Shown: positions 55,476-64,000 of the stretch, piece after piece | How positions within the stretch are numbered: position 1 is the stretch's first letter | How the letters are laid out: each line of letters begins with the position of its first letter | NCBI RefSeq assembly: GCF_000153925.1 | Contig: NZ_DS264359.1 | Location: 1-64,000 of the forward strand | Direction: 5' to 3' | Source: [Ruminococcus] torques ATCC 27756 | Lineage (GTDB): Bacteria; Bacillota; Clostridia; Lachnospirales; Lachnospiraceae | Length of the DNA: 64,000 nt | Notes under the pieces: model-generated | The model's database searches: none | What the model saw: only the letters and a program-made list of their open reading frames with translations | Told to the model about the DNA's origin: nothing | Program-made: the position numbers and the translations under genes

Positions 55476-58004
55476 TCAGTTTTCCTCCATTTTTCTGAAT
55501 AATTTCAACATTTCTTCAAATGACATACCGGACAGTTCCTGTTGAGCTGCAAGTTCGTTATGTATGTATTCCACTGTGATCAGCCATGTGGCGATTAAAA
55601 TAATAGATAAGATCCAAAGAATGAGGAATACAATTTTAGATTCAAGGCTGAACATAAGGATCAGGAAAATGAGCGGAATAGTTAAAATCGCAAAAAATCC
55701 AAAACGGATCATTTTGTGATAATTTTTTTCAAAACGCTGTGCTTTCTCGGCAGTTTGGATCTGAAGTTCTTCTTGTGATAAAGAAGCTTTTAGTAAAAGA
55801 GAAAGCTGTGCGCTGCGTCTGATATTTCTGTCGGGTGTTTCACCAAGCATTAAATCGGTTTCTGCAAGTTTAATGTCAAAAAGCCGGTTCAGACCTGAAA
55901 GCAGAGGTCTGATCCCAAGTCCGATCAGTAAGGAAACGGGAACGAAAAGGAGCAGGATGAGCAGATTGTGTATATAAGTGCTTCCGTACATTCCGGCAAT
56001 ACATTCTCTCATTGCGGAAATACCGTAAGTAAAGGGTAGGAACGGATGGACGTTTTGGAAAAACGCGGGTGTCATTTCTACAGGATATGTGCCGGACGAT
56101 CCGGGAATCTGAAGGATGACGAGGAGAACACATAATGCTTTCCCGATGTGTTTAAATGAGATTGACAGTGCATAAATAATATTGACATACACAAACGAAC
56201 AGATCACTCCGGTAAAGATAAGAGCGGCTGGATGCGCGCATTCAATCCCTTTTAGAAAAACATCTCCGATACAGACAATGAATCCTTGTACCATTCCGAC
56301 CGTGATATACAAAAGCCAGCGTCCGAAATAGAGAGAGGCAGAAGAATATCGAAGCATAGAGCTGTCTTTATCTACTTCTAATTTAAAAATCGCGATGAGG
56401 ACGATGCCGCCGACCCAAATTGCAAGGTTTGTGTAAAAAGGCGTCATTGCCGAGCCGTAATTAGCTATTTTATAAAAACTCTTTGTTTCTATTTTCACAG
56501 GTGAGGACATAAATGCCGATACCGATTGCTTGTCGATTCCTTCTAATGAGAGAAGAGTTTCGTAGATGTCAGAACCGGAAAGGGCATTTAAGTCTGTTTG
56601 AATCGTACCGAGATGTTCCTGAACATTTGACAGGGCGGTTTTTGTGCCTTCAAGAGCCGTTACAGTATTTGAAAGTCCGGCGCTCATTTGGTCTAACAGG
56701 TTGTCGATCTGATCGGCGGAGGAAGGAACTGTTGTTAGAAGACCGTTCATTTCTCCTGTCAAAGAAGAGAAAGCATCTAATGTCTTGTTTAGCTGCGGCA
56801 GAACGTTTTTGTCCAAAACAGCGCGGAGGTCGTGCAGACTGCCGATGTTTGCGGATGTAATTGTGTAAAGCTGTTCCCGGGTAGAAGCGGTTGTGTTGAT
56901 GGCATTTTGTATTCCTGCATTTCCGGCGCTTAAAGAGAGGATCAGTTCCTGATTATTTGTGTTTTGAGCCTGCAGTCCGGCGATGGCAGAATCCAAATCA
57001 GATCCGGGAATGAGTGAGGCGAGCTCTCCTAACTCTTTTAAAATATTTCCGTTTAAGACGGCAGTGGAATTGGCAAAATCCAGTGCGTTTCCGATCGATC
57101 CGTTTACCGAGCGGGCGGCAGTTTCAAGATCGGTAAGTCCTGCTGATGCGATATTGTGCGCCTGACCGAGCAAAATTTCTCCTTGTGTCAAAGATGAAGA
57201 TAGGGATGAAGAAAAGTTTCCTGCGGCAGTACGGGTTTCAGAGAGGATGCGGGAAGATTCGCTTAGAGCCGAAGAACCCGACGAGGCGGCGGATTTTAAA
57301 GATGAAGCAGTTGATTTTGCGCGTGTGATCAGGGGGGCAGATTTTTCTGCGGCTGCATTGAAGTTTTCGAGAAGTTGTTTGTAGGCGGCAATGTTTGCAT
57401 CAGCTTTTTCAAGTGTTTTAGTAATATCGGAATTGACAGATCCAAGTGTTGACGACAAGTCTGACGCAGACTGCTTTAATATGCCGGAAACGGATTCAGA
57501 AGCAACCGAAGAGAAGGTGCTGTTGATCTGTTCCTGAATTGCGGCTGCGCCTGTGCCTGTGATTTTGGGAGCAATGGCATTGGCTTTTTCATTTATGTAA
57601 TAGTCAAGTTTCGGCGTCTGTAAGTCGCCGGATAAAATACTGATCAAAGAGCGGCTGAAATCTTCGGGAATAACAATAGAAGCATAATATTTTCCTGATT
57701 TTACTCCGTTGAGAGCCTCTTTTTCCGAAGTGAACGTCCATCCGAGCTGTTTGTTTTCTTTTAGATTTTTGACAATTTCTTTTCCTGCATTGATAGAAAG
57801 ATTTTCGGAAGATGCTTCTTTATCTAAACAGGCAATAGCGACTTTAATCTTAGACGTATTTCCGTATGGGTCTAAATTGGCTGCGATATTAAACCATGCG
57901 TATAGAGAAGGCAGCAGGCATACGCCGATCAGAACAAGAATCGCCGCTTTATTGTGTAAAAGGCGGGAGAGGTCACGCTGAAAAATGTGAAATGATTTTT
58001 TCAT
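55476..58004 (-). CDS. YhgE/Pip domain membrane protein 2
   Basis: An 842-residue paralog of the neighbouring gene with the same plan: N-terminal span with LPSLYAWFNIAANLDPYGNT, long coiled extracytoplasmic region (about 190-510), then a C-terminal membrane domain. It is longer by a final part with two further spans (about 765-815) and a cytoplasmic coiled tail. Tandem pairs of this kind suggest a heteromeric complex. Translation starts after AAGGAG on the minus strand. Probably controlled by the divergent TetR-type gene. Confidence 0.88.
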   Translation of the reverse strand: MKKSFHIFQRDLSRLLHNKAAILVLIGVCLLPSLYAWFNIAANLDPYGNTSKIKVAIACLDKEASSENLSINAGKEIVKNLKENKQLGWTFTSEKEALNGVKSGKYYASIVIPEDFSRSLISILSGDLQTPKLDYYINEKANAIAPKITGTGAAAIQEQINSTFSSVASESVSGILKQSASDLSSTLGSVNSDITKTLEKADANIAAYKQLLENFNAAAEKSAPLITRAKSTASSLKSAASSGSSALSESSRILSETRTAAGNFSSSLSSSLTQGEILLGQAHNIASAGLTDLETAARSVNGSIGNALDFANSTAVLNGNILKELGELASLIPGSDLDSAIAGLQAQNTNNQELILSLSAGNAGIQNAINTTASTREQLYTITSANIGSLHDLRAVLDKNVLPQLNKTLDAFSSLTGEMNGLLTTVPSSADQIDNLLDQMSAGLSNTVTALEGTKTALSNVQEHLGTIQTDLNALSGSDIYETLLSLEGIDKQSVSAFMSSPVKIETKSFYKIANYGSAMTPFYTNLAIWVGGIVLIAIFKLEVDKDSSMLRYSSASLYFGRWLLYITVGMVQGFIVCIGDVFLKGIECAHPAALIFTGVICSFVYVNIIYALSISFKHIGKALCVLLVILQIPGSSGTYPVEMTPAFFQNVHPFLPFTYGISAMRECIAGMYGSTYIHNLLILLLFVPVSLLIGLGIRPLLSGLNRLFDIKLAETDLMLGETPDRNIRRSAQLSLLLKASLSQEELQIQTAEKAQRFEKNYHKMIRFGFFAILTIPLIFLILMFSLESKIVFLILWILSIILIATWLITVEYIHNELAAQQELSGMSFEEMLKLFRKMEEN

Positions 58005-58110
58005 AATATCAGAACTCCTTATATATTAATAGATACAATGTTGATTTTCTTGATAAAGAGTATTATATTAAGGTAGAAATAGATTTACAACCATTAATAG
58101 AAGTGTGAAA

Positions 58111-58126
58111 TGTCGGATAAACGACA
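58111..58126. promoter_or_regulatory. Operator candidate between the YhgE pair and the TetR gene
   Basis: TGTCG-GATAAA-CGACA is an inverted repeat in the 178-base divergent intergenic region. A TGTTGACACA near-palindrome lies 15 bases further on. TetR-family proteins bind such sites; assignment is inference from position. Confidence 0.45.
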
Positions 58127-58182
58127 ATATAACGAAATGTGTTGACACATGTGAAGAGATATTATGACGAGGAGAAAGCGAT

Positions 58183-58773
58183 ATGGAAAAAAAGACAGAC
58201 CGCAGGGTGAGAAAAACTAAAAACCAGCTTCGTACGGGACTAGCCCGTCTTATGAAGAAAAAAAATATCGGACAGATTACCGTAAAAGAACTTGTAGATG
58301 ATGTGGATATTAACCGTTCGACATTTTATCTGCATTATTCGGATATTCCGTCTCTTCTAAAAGAGATAGAAGATGATATGATTGAGGAAATAGAAAGAGC
58401 GATTCTGGAGCATCCGATTAAAATCGAGAAAGACACTACATACTTGTTTATAGAAGATTTGTTTCGGGTGTTAAGCGATAACAGAGAGATCGGATGCGCG
58501 CTTCTTGGTCCATACGGTGATATTACGTTTATCAGGAGAATTGAAAAATTTTTGGAAGAAAACAGTCGTGATCTTTTGGCGGAACGCTTTCCCGAAAAGT
58601 TTGCGGAAATGAAATATTTCTATTCATTTTGTTTTAACGGATGTCTTGGATTTATTAGAACATGGCTTGAAAACGGGGAAAATATGCCGCCTGAATATGC
58701 GGCTCGTCTTACATTTCAAATGGTTGTAAGTTCGCTTGATGCTTTTTATGAAGATGCGAAAGAAAATAAATAA
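58183..58773 (+). CDS. TetR/AcrR-family regulator
   Basis: A 196-residue regulator with the TetR helix-turn-helix at about 15-60 (ITVKELVDDVDINRSTFYLHY) and a helical ligand-binding domain containing the YSFCFNGCLGFIRTWLENG pattern of the TetR_C_33-like group. It is divergent from the two YhgE genes, the usual arrangement of a local repressor. AGGAGAAAGCG precedes the ATG. The inducer is unknown. Confidence 0.9.
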   Translation: MEKKTDRRVRKTKNQLRTGLARLMKKKNIGQITVKELVDDVDINRSTFYLHYSDIPSLLKEIEDDMIEEIERAILEHPIKIEKDTTYLFIEDLFRVLSDNREIGCALLGPYGDITFIRRIEKFLEENSRDLLAERFPEKFAEMKYFYSFCFNGCLGFIRTWLENGENMPPEYAARLTFQMVVSSLDAFYEDAKENK

Positions 58774-58885
58774 ATATTTTGTAAATAATGGTGGAAAAAA
58801 AGTGTGTATATATGGTACATTAATATCTGTACAGTTGTAACACTGTACAGTATTAAAATGGTATATAAGGAAGAGAGGAAATTTT

Positions 58886-60256
58886 ATGAAGAGAGAAAAA
58901 TTCGGCTCCCGCCTTGGATTCATTCTGATTTCGGCAGGGTGTGCGATCGGTCTTGGAAATGTATGGAGGTTTCCTTACATTACCGGGCAGTACGGAGGAG
59001 CGGCATTCGTATTGATCTATTTGCTGTTTCTTCTGATACTTGGATTGCCGATCATGGTAATGGAGTTTTCGGTTGGAAGGGCATCAAGAAGCAGCGTTGC
59101 GTTATCATTTGACAGATTAGAGCCGCTTGGTACAAAATGGCACTGGTATAAATGGTTCGGCATGGCAGGAAATTATCTGCTTATGATGTTTTACACAACG
59201 ATCGGCGGATGGCTACTTTTGTATTTTGTAAAAATGGCAGCGGGAAATTTTAAAGGCTTGGATGCGTCGGGAATCAAAAACGAGTTTGGCGAGCTGATGC
59301 AGCAGCCGGGAATTATGATCGTATGTATGATCATTGTTGTGGCAGCCTGCTTTGCGATTTGCAGCATCGGGCTGCAGAAAGGCGTAGAAAAAATCACAAA
59401 AGTGATGATGCTTATGCTTCTTGCGCTTATGATCATTCTGGCGGTACGTTCCGTTACTCTTTCAGGGGCAGGCGAAGGACTGGCGTTTTATCTTGTTCCT
59501 GACTTTGCCAAAGTAAAAGAAGCGGGACTGATGGAAGTTGTATTTGCGGCAATGGGGCAATCGTTCTTTACATTGAGCCTTGGAATCGGCGCGATCGCGA
59601 TTTTCGGAAGCTACATAGACCGCTCCAGAAGTCTGACAGGAGAAGCAGTATGCGTAACCGTTCTTGATACATGTGTAGCGCTGCTCTCGGGATTTATTAT
59701 TTTCCCGGCATGTTTTGCTTTCGGAGTGAACCCGGACAGCGGTCCGAATCTTATTTTTATTACGTTGCCGAATATATTTAATTCTATGGCAGGAGGCAGA
59801 ATTTGGGGAAGTATCTTTTTCCTCTGTATGCTTTTTGCGGCGGCGTCAACGATTATTGCGGTATTTGAAAATATCATTTCATTTGCGATGGATCTGACCG
59901 GATGCTCGAGAGGCAAGGCAGTGGCAGTGAATCTGGTTGTGATTATCCTGCTTTCACTTCCATGTGTGTTTGGATTTAACCTGCTGAGCGGATTCCAGCC
60001 GCTCGGAGCGGGAAGCACGATCCTTGATCTGGAAGATTTTATCGTCAGCAATAACCTTCTTCCGCTTGGAAGTCTTGTATATCTTCTGTTTTGTACAAGC
60101 CGTTATGGCTGGGGATGGAAGAACTTCCGCAAGGAAGCTAATGCGGGAACGGGAATTAAATTCCCAAAATGGTCACGGATCTATGTGTCATATATCCTTC
60201 CGCTGATCGTGTTATTTATCTTCGTACAGGGATATTGGTCTAAGTTCTTCGGATAG
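58886..60256 (+). CDS. Neurotransmitter:sodium symporter family transporter
   Basis: A 456-residue sodium-dependent transporter (SNF/NSS family, LeuT-like fold) with about eleven spans. The first span has the sodium/substrate site CAIGLGNVWRFPYI and the sixth the unwound SFFTLSLGIGAIAIFGSY. Prokaryotic members take up amino acids; substrate cannot be read from the sequence. It stands alone, with GGAAGAGAGG before the ATG, and ends 10 bases before hsdM. Confidence 0.93.
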   Translation: MKREKFGSRLGFILISAGCAIGLGNVWRFPYITGQYGGAAFVLIYLLFLLILGLPIMVMEFSVGRASRSSVALSFDRLEPLGTKWHWYKWFGMAGNYLLMMFYTTIGGWLLLYFVKMAAGNFKGLDASGIKNEFGELMQQPGIMIVCMIIVVAACFAICSIGLQKGVEKITKVMMLMLLALMIILAVRSVTLSGAGEGLAFYLVPDFAKVKEAGLMEVVFAAMGQSFFTLSLGIGAIAIFGSYIDRSRSLTGEAVCVTVLDTCVALLSGFIIFPACFAFGVNPDSGPNLIFITLPNIFNSMAGGRIWGSIFFLCMLFAAASTIIAVFENIISFAMDLTGCSRGKAVAVNLVVIILLSLPCVFGFNLLSGFQPLGAGSTILDLEDFIVSNNLLPLGSLVYLLFCTSRYGWGWKNFRKEANAGTGIKFPKWSRIYVSYILPLIVLFIFVQGYWSKFFG

Positions 60257-60266
60257 GGAGGTATCT

Positions 60267-61736
60267 ATGTTACCATCGGTAGTGAAAAATAAAATAGAGC
60301 AGATATGGCTGGATGTGATTGCGGGAGGAGTTTCTCAACCGACAGAAGTAATAGAACAGTTGACGTATCTGATGTTTGCAAAGCAGATTGATGAAAGAGA
60401 AGCAGATATTGAAATGGCGGAATTGCTTTCGGGAGAAAAACAGAGTCATATTTTCGGAGAATCAAGAGAAGAACAGGCTCTTCGCTGGAGAAACTTTAAA
60501 GGAATGGAAGCTCGTGCGCTTCACAAGCATTTCGTTGATAGAGTATTTATTTTTTTGATCAATCTGAATTCAAATGAAAATTCAGCTTTTTCAAGATATT
60601 TAAAACATGCAACATTTAAGATAAATGAACCGTTAGCGTTACAGAAAGTTGTTGCCGGTTTAGAAGATTTGTTTGAAAATGATATTAAAGATTTAGATAT
60701 GCAGGGCGATCTGTATGAATATATGCTTGGAAAATTGAATTCAGCCGGACGCTTGGGAGCATTTAGAACGCCGAAGCATATCCGGGATATGATGGTAAAA
60801 CTTATGATGCCGACACCGGATATGAAGATTTGTGATCCGGCTTGCGGAACTGCCGGATTCCTTATTTCTAGCGCCGAATATATAAGAAGTGAATATGGAA
60901 ACAAGATGACTGCCGAACAATGGGAAAAATATGGTTCAGAAACATTTACAGGTTTTGATACAGATGAAACAATGTGCCGTTTATCATGTATGAATCTGAT
61001 GCTGCATTCTGTTATAAATCCACAGTTAAATAAACAGGATAGTGTTTCTAAAGATTATCAGGTGAAAGATGCCTATGATTTGATTTTGGCAAATCCACCG
61101 TTTAAAGGAACGATTAATAAGGAGAATATCAATGAATCCTTATTGGCAATTACAAATACAACAAAGACAGAGTTGTTGTTTGTTGCATTGTTTATCAGAT
61201 TGCTGCGTGTAGGTGGAAGATGTGCATGTATTGTGCCTGACGGCGTTCTTTTCGGTTCGTCAAAAGCACATAAAAACTTACGGAAAGAGTTGATTGAGAA
61301 TCAGTACTTAGAAGCTGTAATATCGATGCCTTCGGGAGTATTTAAACCATATGCGGGAGTATCAACGGCAATTTTGATATTTACAAAAACAAATGGGACA
61401 GGAACGGATAAAGTTTGGTTTTATGATATGAAAGCAGATGGTTATTCGTTAGATGATAAACGTCAACCTGTTCAAGAAAACGATATTCCTGATATTATTG
61501 AAAGATTTCATAAGAAAGAAAACGAAGAGGATAGAGAGCGGACAGAACAAAGTTTTATGGTTGATAAGCAGGAGATTATAGATAATGGATATGATCTGTC
61601 AATCAATAAATACAAAAAAATAGAATATGTTCCTGTAGAATATCCACCGACAGAAGAAATTCTTGCTGAAATTGAAGAGTTAAACGAGGAAATTACGAAG
61701 GAAACGGCAGAATTGAGAGCATTGCTTAGAAAATAA
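60267..61736 (+). CDS. hsdM: Type I restriction-modification DNA methylase subunit
   Basis: A 489-residue N6-adenine methyltransferase. The N-terminal HsdM helical domain is followed by the catalytic domain with the SAM motif DPACGTAGF and the catalytic NPPF (in LILANPPFKGT). GFDTDETMCRL and VLFGSSKAHKNLRKEL are typical of the family. It starts 10 bases after the symporter gene with GGGAGGT in front. Partner is the HsdS gene 278 bases downstream. It modifies DNA at the site set by HsdS; the sequence recognised is unknown. Confidence 0.95.
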   Translation: MLPSVVKNKIEQIWLDVIAGGVSQPTEVIEQLTYLMFAKQIDEREADIEMAELLSGEKQSHIFGESREEQALRWRNFKGMEARALHKHFVDRVFIFLINLNSNENSAFSRYLKHATFKINEPLALQKVVAGLEDLFENDIKDLDMQGDLYEYMLGKLNSAGRLGAFRTPKHIRDMMVKLMMPTPDMKICDPACGTAGFLISSAEYIRSEYGNKMTAEQWEKYGSETFTGFDTDETMCRLSCMNLMLHSVINPQLNKQDSVSKDYQVKDAYDLILANPPFKGTINKENINESLLAITNTTKTELLFVALFIRLLRVGGRCACIVPDGVLFGSSKAHKNLRKELIENQYLEAVISMPSGVFKPYAGVSTAILIFTKTNGTGTDKVWFYDMKADGYSLDDKRQPVQENDIPDIIERFHKKENEEDRERTEQSFMVDKQEIIDNGYDLSINKYKKIEYVPVEYPPTEEILAEIEELNEEITKETAELRALLRK

Positions 61737-61948
61737 AATAGAGAAGACGAAAGTTGATAAGAAAGACATTTGTTATTTTATTGAATCGGACTTTCAAACG
61801 TTGGATTTATGGTCTGACTTTTGAGGGGGCAAAATAATAGGTGTCTTTTTTGATTTCGCATGTTCGTGATGCGACTGGCATTTTCTTTCATTATAGTTAT
61901 AATTGTTGTGATTTTATTACTATATTTGAAAACTTATGTAATGGGTAT

Positions 61949-61976
61949 TTGATTGAGTGGATAAATCTTGTATAAT
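61949..61976 (+). promoter_or_regulatory. Promoter in front of hsdS
   Basis: TTGATT (61949-61954), a 16-base spacer and a perfect TATAAT (61971-61976), 38 bases before the hsdS ATG. It makes hsdS transcription independent of hsdM, unlike the usual single operon. The remaining gap 61737-61948 shows only a short open stretch with no start codon. Confidence 0.65.
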
Positions 61977-62014
61977 GAGGAGGACAATAAATTAAGATTT
62001 GTAGGGATGATAGA

Positions 62015-63157
62015 ATGACAAGAATAAGAGTGCCATTAGGGAAATTCATAAAGGAATACTCGGAGCGAAATAAAGGGAACGAAGATATTCCAGTGTACAG
62101 CGTGACAAATAGTCAGGGATTTTGTACAGAATACTTTGGCAAAGAGGTTGCTAGCCAAGACAAAACCACATATAAGATTGTTCCGCAAGGTTATTTTGCA
62201 TATAATCCTTCGCGGATAAATGTCGGCTCTGTTGATTGGCAGAGGTATGAAAAACGTGTTATCGTAAGTCCTCTCTATAATGTATTTTCAGTATCAGAAG
62301 GGATTGACCGTCAGTATCTATACTATTTTCTTAGAAGTGATTTGGGCAGACAGATGATAAAGGCTAAGGCATCTGGAAGTGTTAGAGATAATTTAAAACT
62401 GGATATGCTGAAAGAAATGACTATTCCAGATATTTCTGTAGAGCAACAGAAGTTTTGTTCTTCTGTGTTGGATAAGCTTCATAAGTTGATTCAGATGCGC
62501 CAACAGGAATTACAAAAACTTGACGAATTTATCAAAGCCCGATTTGTCGAGATGTTTGGAGATGTAATCCACAACAGCAAGAAATGGCAAGTTTGTTTAT
62601 TTGCAGAGATCACTTCTTCACGATTGGGGAAAATGCTAGATGCAAAACAGCAAACTGGAAGAAATAGTTATCCTTACTTAGCCAATTTCAATGTTCAGTG
62701 GTTTCGGTTCAATCTTGAAAATCTAAATAAAATGGATTTTGATGAAAAAGACCGTGCAGAGTTTGAGCTGCGTGAAGGAGATCTTTTGGTTTGTGAGGGT
62801 GGCGAAATTGGACGGTGTGCTGTGTGGCATAATGAGTTACAGCCATGTTTTTTCCAAAAGGCGTTGCATCGAGTGAGATGTAATCACCAGATAATTTTAC
62901 CAGATTATCTGGCGTGGTGGTTTAGATATAATTGCGATTATGGAGGTTTTTCTGCATTAGCCGGTGCAAAAGCTACTATTGCACATTTGCCTGGTGCAAA
63001 ATTAAAGCAGTTACAGGTCGCCGTACCTCCAATGGAATTACAAGAGCAATTTGCTGTCTTCGTCGCTCAAACCGACAAATCAAAAGTTGCAGTGCAAAAA
63101 GCATTAGATGAAGCACAATTATTATTTGATAGCTTAATGCAGGAGTATTTTGGATGA
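62015..63157 (+). CDS. hsdS: Type I restriction-modification specificity subunit
   Basis: A 380-residue HsdS with two target-recognition domains, each followed by a conserved helix. TRD1 (about 1-150) ends in SGSVRDNLKLDMLKEMTIP, the central coiled region is KLIQMRQQELQKLDEFI with ARFVEMFGD, and TRD2 (about 190-350) ends in LKQLQVAVPPMELQEQF. The last helix ends LMQEYFG, the usual end of many clostridial HsdS proteins. It is complete. MntA begins within its stop codon (ATGA overlap). Confidence 0.92.
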   Translation: MTRIRVPLGKFIKEYSERNKGNEDIPVYSVTNSQGFCTEYFGKEVASQDKTTYKIVPQGYFAYNPSRINVGSVDWQRYEKRVIVSPLYNVFSVSEGIDRQYLYYFLRSDLGRQMIKAKASGSVRDNLKLDMLKEMTIPDISVEQQKFCSSVLDKLHKLIQMRQQELQKLDEFIKARFVEMFGDVIHNSKKWQVCLFAEITSSRLGKMLDAKQQTGRNSYPYLANFNVQWFRFNLENLNKMDFDEKDRAEFELREGDLLVCEGGEIGRCAVWHNELQPCFFQKALHRVRCNHQIILPDYLAWWFRYNCDYGGFSALAGAKATIAHLPGAKLKQLQVAVPPMELQEQFAVFVAQTDKSKVAVQKALDEAQLLFDSLMQEYFG

Positions 63158-63465
63158 TGGGAAGGAAAATTATGGGAGAAACAGGAATAAAGCCTATAGT
63201 AATAGAGGAAATATGTGATCTTGCCAAAAAGTATAATGTAAAAAAAGTAATTCTGTTTGGCTCAAGAGCAAGAGGAAGCTTTAAAGAAAAAAGCGATATT
63301 GATTTGGCTGTGCAAGGCGGCAATTTCGTGCATTTTATGTTGGATGTAAATGAGGAGACGAGTACCCTTTTGTGCTTTAATATTATTAATTTGGACGAAG
63401 AAATACAGAGTGAATTAAGAGATTCTATCAAAAAAGAAGGGAAAACAATATATGAAGAAATTTGA
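63154..63465 (+). CDS. mntA: MntA-type minimal nucleotidyltransferase
   Basis: A 103-residue nucleotidyltransferase antitoxin. The active site GSRARGSFKEKSDIDLAV has the GS-x10-D-x-D pattern and so is intact. Members paired with HepT add AMP groups to the toxin and neutralise it. It overlaps hsdS by four bases and the HEPN gene by 14, so all three are co-translated. A second start at ATG 63172 with AAGGA is also possible. Confidence 0.85.
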   Translation: MMGRKIMGETGIKPIVIEEICDLAKKYNVKKVILFGSRARGSFKEKSDIDLAVQGGNFVHFMLDVNEETSTLLCFNIINLDEEIQSELRDSIKKEGKTIYEEI

Positions 63466-63856
63466 GCATTTTAAATCAAACTTGAAAGTGCTTGTGACAG
63501 CAGAAAATGAAGACTTATCAAATGAATTTATTGTGGGTGGTATTATTGATAAATTTTTTGTGCAGTTTGAGTTGGGCTGGAAAGTGTTAAAGGAATTGTT
63601 AAGTTATGAAGGACAATCTATCTCTGCGACAGGTTCTCCTAAAATGATTCTGAAAACTGCATATACGATTTTTGATTTTATTGATGAGGATATTTGGCTT
63701 GGAATGTTAAAGAGCAGAAATGATTTAACACATATTTATGATGAGTCGTCAGCAAGAAGATTAGTTGGCGTTATTTTAAAAGACTATATTCCGGCATTTG
63801 TAAAAATGCAGAAGGGGATTGAAGAGTATTACGGTATTGAGTTAGAAAACATATAA
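63452..63856 (+). CDS. hepT: HepT-type HEPN toxin
   Basis: A 134-residue helical HEPN protein, of the group once called nucleotidyltransferase substrate-binding. The RNase motif R-x4-H-x-Y is visible as RNDLTHIY near the C-terminal third; its Tyr is the residue modified by the MntA partner in studied pairs. It overlaps mntA, as usual for this toxin-antitoxin system. Placement behind hsdS suggests a defence island or stabilisation of the restriction-modification genes. Confidence 0.85.
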   Translation: MKKFEHFKSNLKVLVTAENEDLSNEFIVGGIIDKFFVQFELGWKVLKELLSYEGQSISATGSPKMILKTAYTIFDFIDEDIWLGMLKSRNDLTHIYDESSARRLVGVILKDYIPAFVKMQKGIEEYYGIELENI

Positions 63857-63985
63857 AATGAACAGATTTTTTGAAGTTTTCGTATATTTTTATTAAAAAC
63901 GTGAGGCAGAAAGAATTATAGGGAAGTTTAGCTATTATTTGATAGTATGACACAGAATTATTTGGGATAGAAGGGGAACGGATAA

Positions 63986-64000
63986 ATGGCAAAAATGACA
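63986..64000 (+). CDS. Start of a gene leaving the window
   Basis: ATG GCA AAA ATG ACA follows GAAGGGGAACGG. Only five codons are visible. HsdR, the restriction subunit not seen elsewhere in the locus, would be expected nearby, but nothing in five codons shows this. Confidence 0.4.

Noticed and set aside
61741-61830. Short open stretch between hsdM and hsdS
   Set aside because: It reads about 28 codons to a TGA but has no start codon or ribosome site and no similarity that I recognise.

Overview
The window looks like chromosomal DNA of a low-to-medium G+C gut Firmicute, most likely a Lachnospiraceae member near Mediterraneibacter/Dorea. This rests on the era-yqzL-recO gene order with glyS further on, strong AGGAGG ribosome sites, Big_2/cohesin surface proteins, Tn916-type recombination genes and the absence of outer-membrane genes. 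The genus is inference; no rRNA or tRNA gene was seen.

Layout. 1-76 is the 5' end of a transposase on the minus strand. 0.3-7.0 kb is a cell-surface block: cohesin plus Big_2 protein, a second cohesin-like protein, an O-antigen-ligase-type membrane protein and a penicillin-binding transpeptidase. 7.1-9.4 kb is an IS110-family element next to the C-terminal stump of an LPXTG surface protein. 9.4-16.3 kb is a surface-antigen island: AraC-type regulator, Rrf2-type regulator and a 1668-residue YSIRK-like/Rib-repeat adhesin. A G9 tract sits in the spacer of the putative promoter upstream of the Rrf2 gene. 16.5-23.9 kb is mostly housekeeping: DUF3793 gene behind a palindromic operator, YbjQ, CDF cation transporter, ApbE, M16C peptidase and Era.

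About 24.0-31.7 kb is a compact integrative mobilizable element between era and yqzL-recO. It has Tn916-type Int and Xis, a MobT/NicK-type relaxase whose N-terminus appears frameshifted, an XRE regulator, and a complete pantothenate pathway as cargo: a PanG-like ketopantoate reductase followed by panB, panC and panD. Int arm-type GTGGTAAA sites lie at both ends.

32.7-46.7 kb is a peptide-signalling region: LytTR response regulator, GHKL kinase, an AgrD-like 48-residue prepeptide, AgrB, a solute-binding-like protein, a small secreted protein of unknown function, an IS30 element, three paralogous lipoproteins with remains of a fourth, and an ABC exporter pair. 46.7-51.2 kb is a beta-glucoside unit (RpiR regulator, PTS EIIBCA, GH1 phospho-glucosidase). 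51.2-58.8 kb holds a palindromic 163-bp repeat, glyS, a hotdog thioesterase, and two YhgE/Pip proteins divergent from a TetR regulator. 58.9-64 kb carries an NSS transporter and a type I restriction-modification locus (hsdM, hsdS) with an MntA-HepT nucleotidyltransferase/HEPN pair; the next gene runs off the end.

The most notable points are the mobile pantothenate cluster, the poly-G promoter in front of the surface-antigen island, and the unannotated agrD with its LytTR direct repeats.
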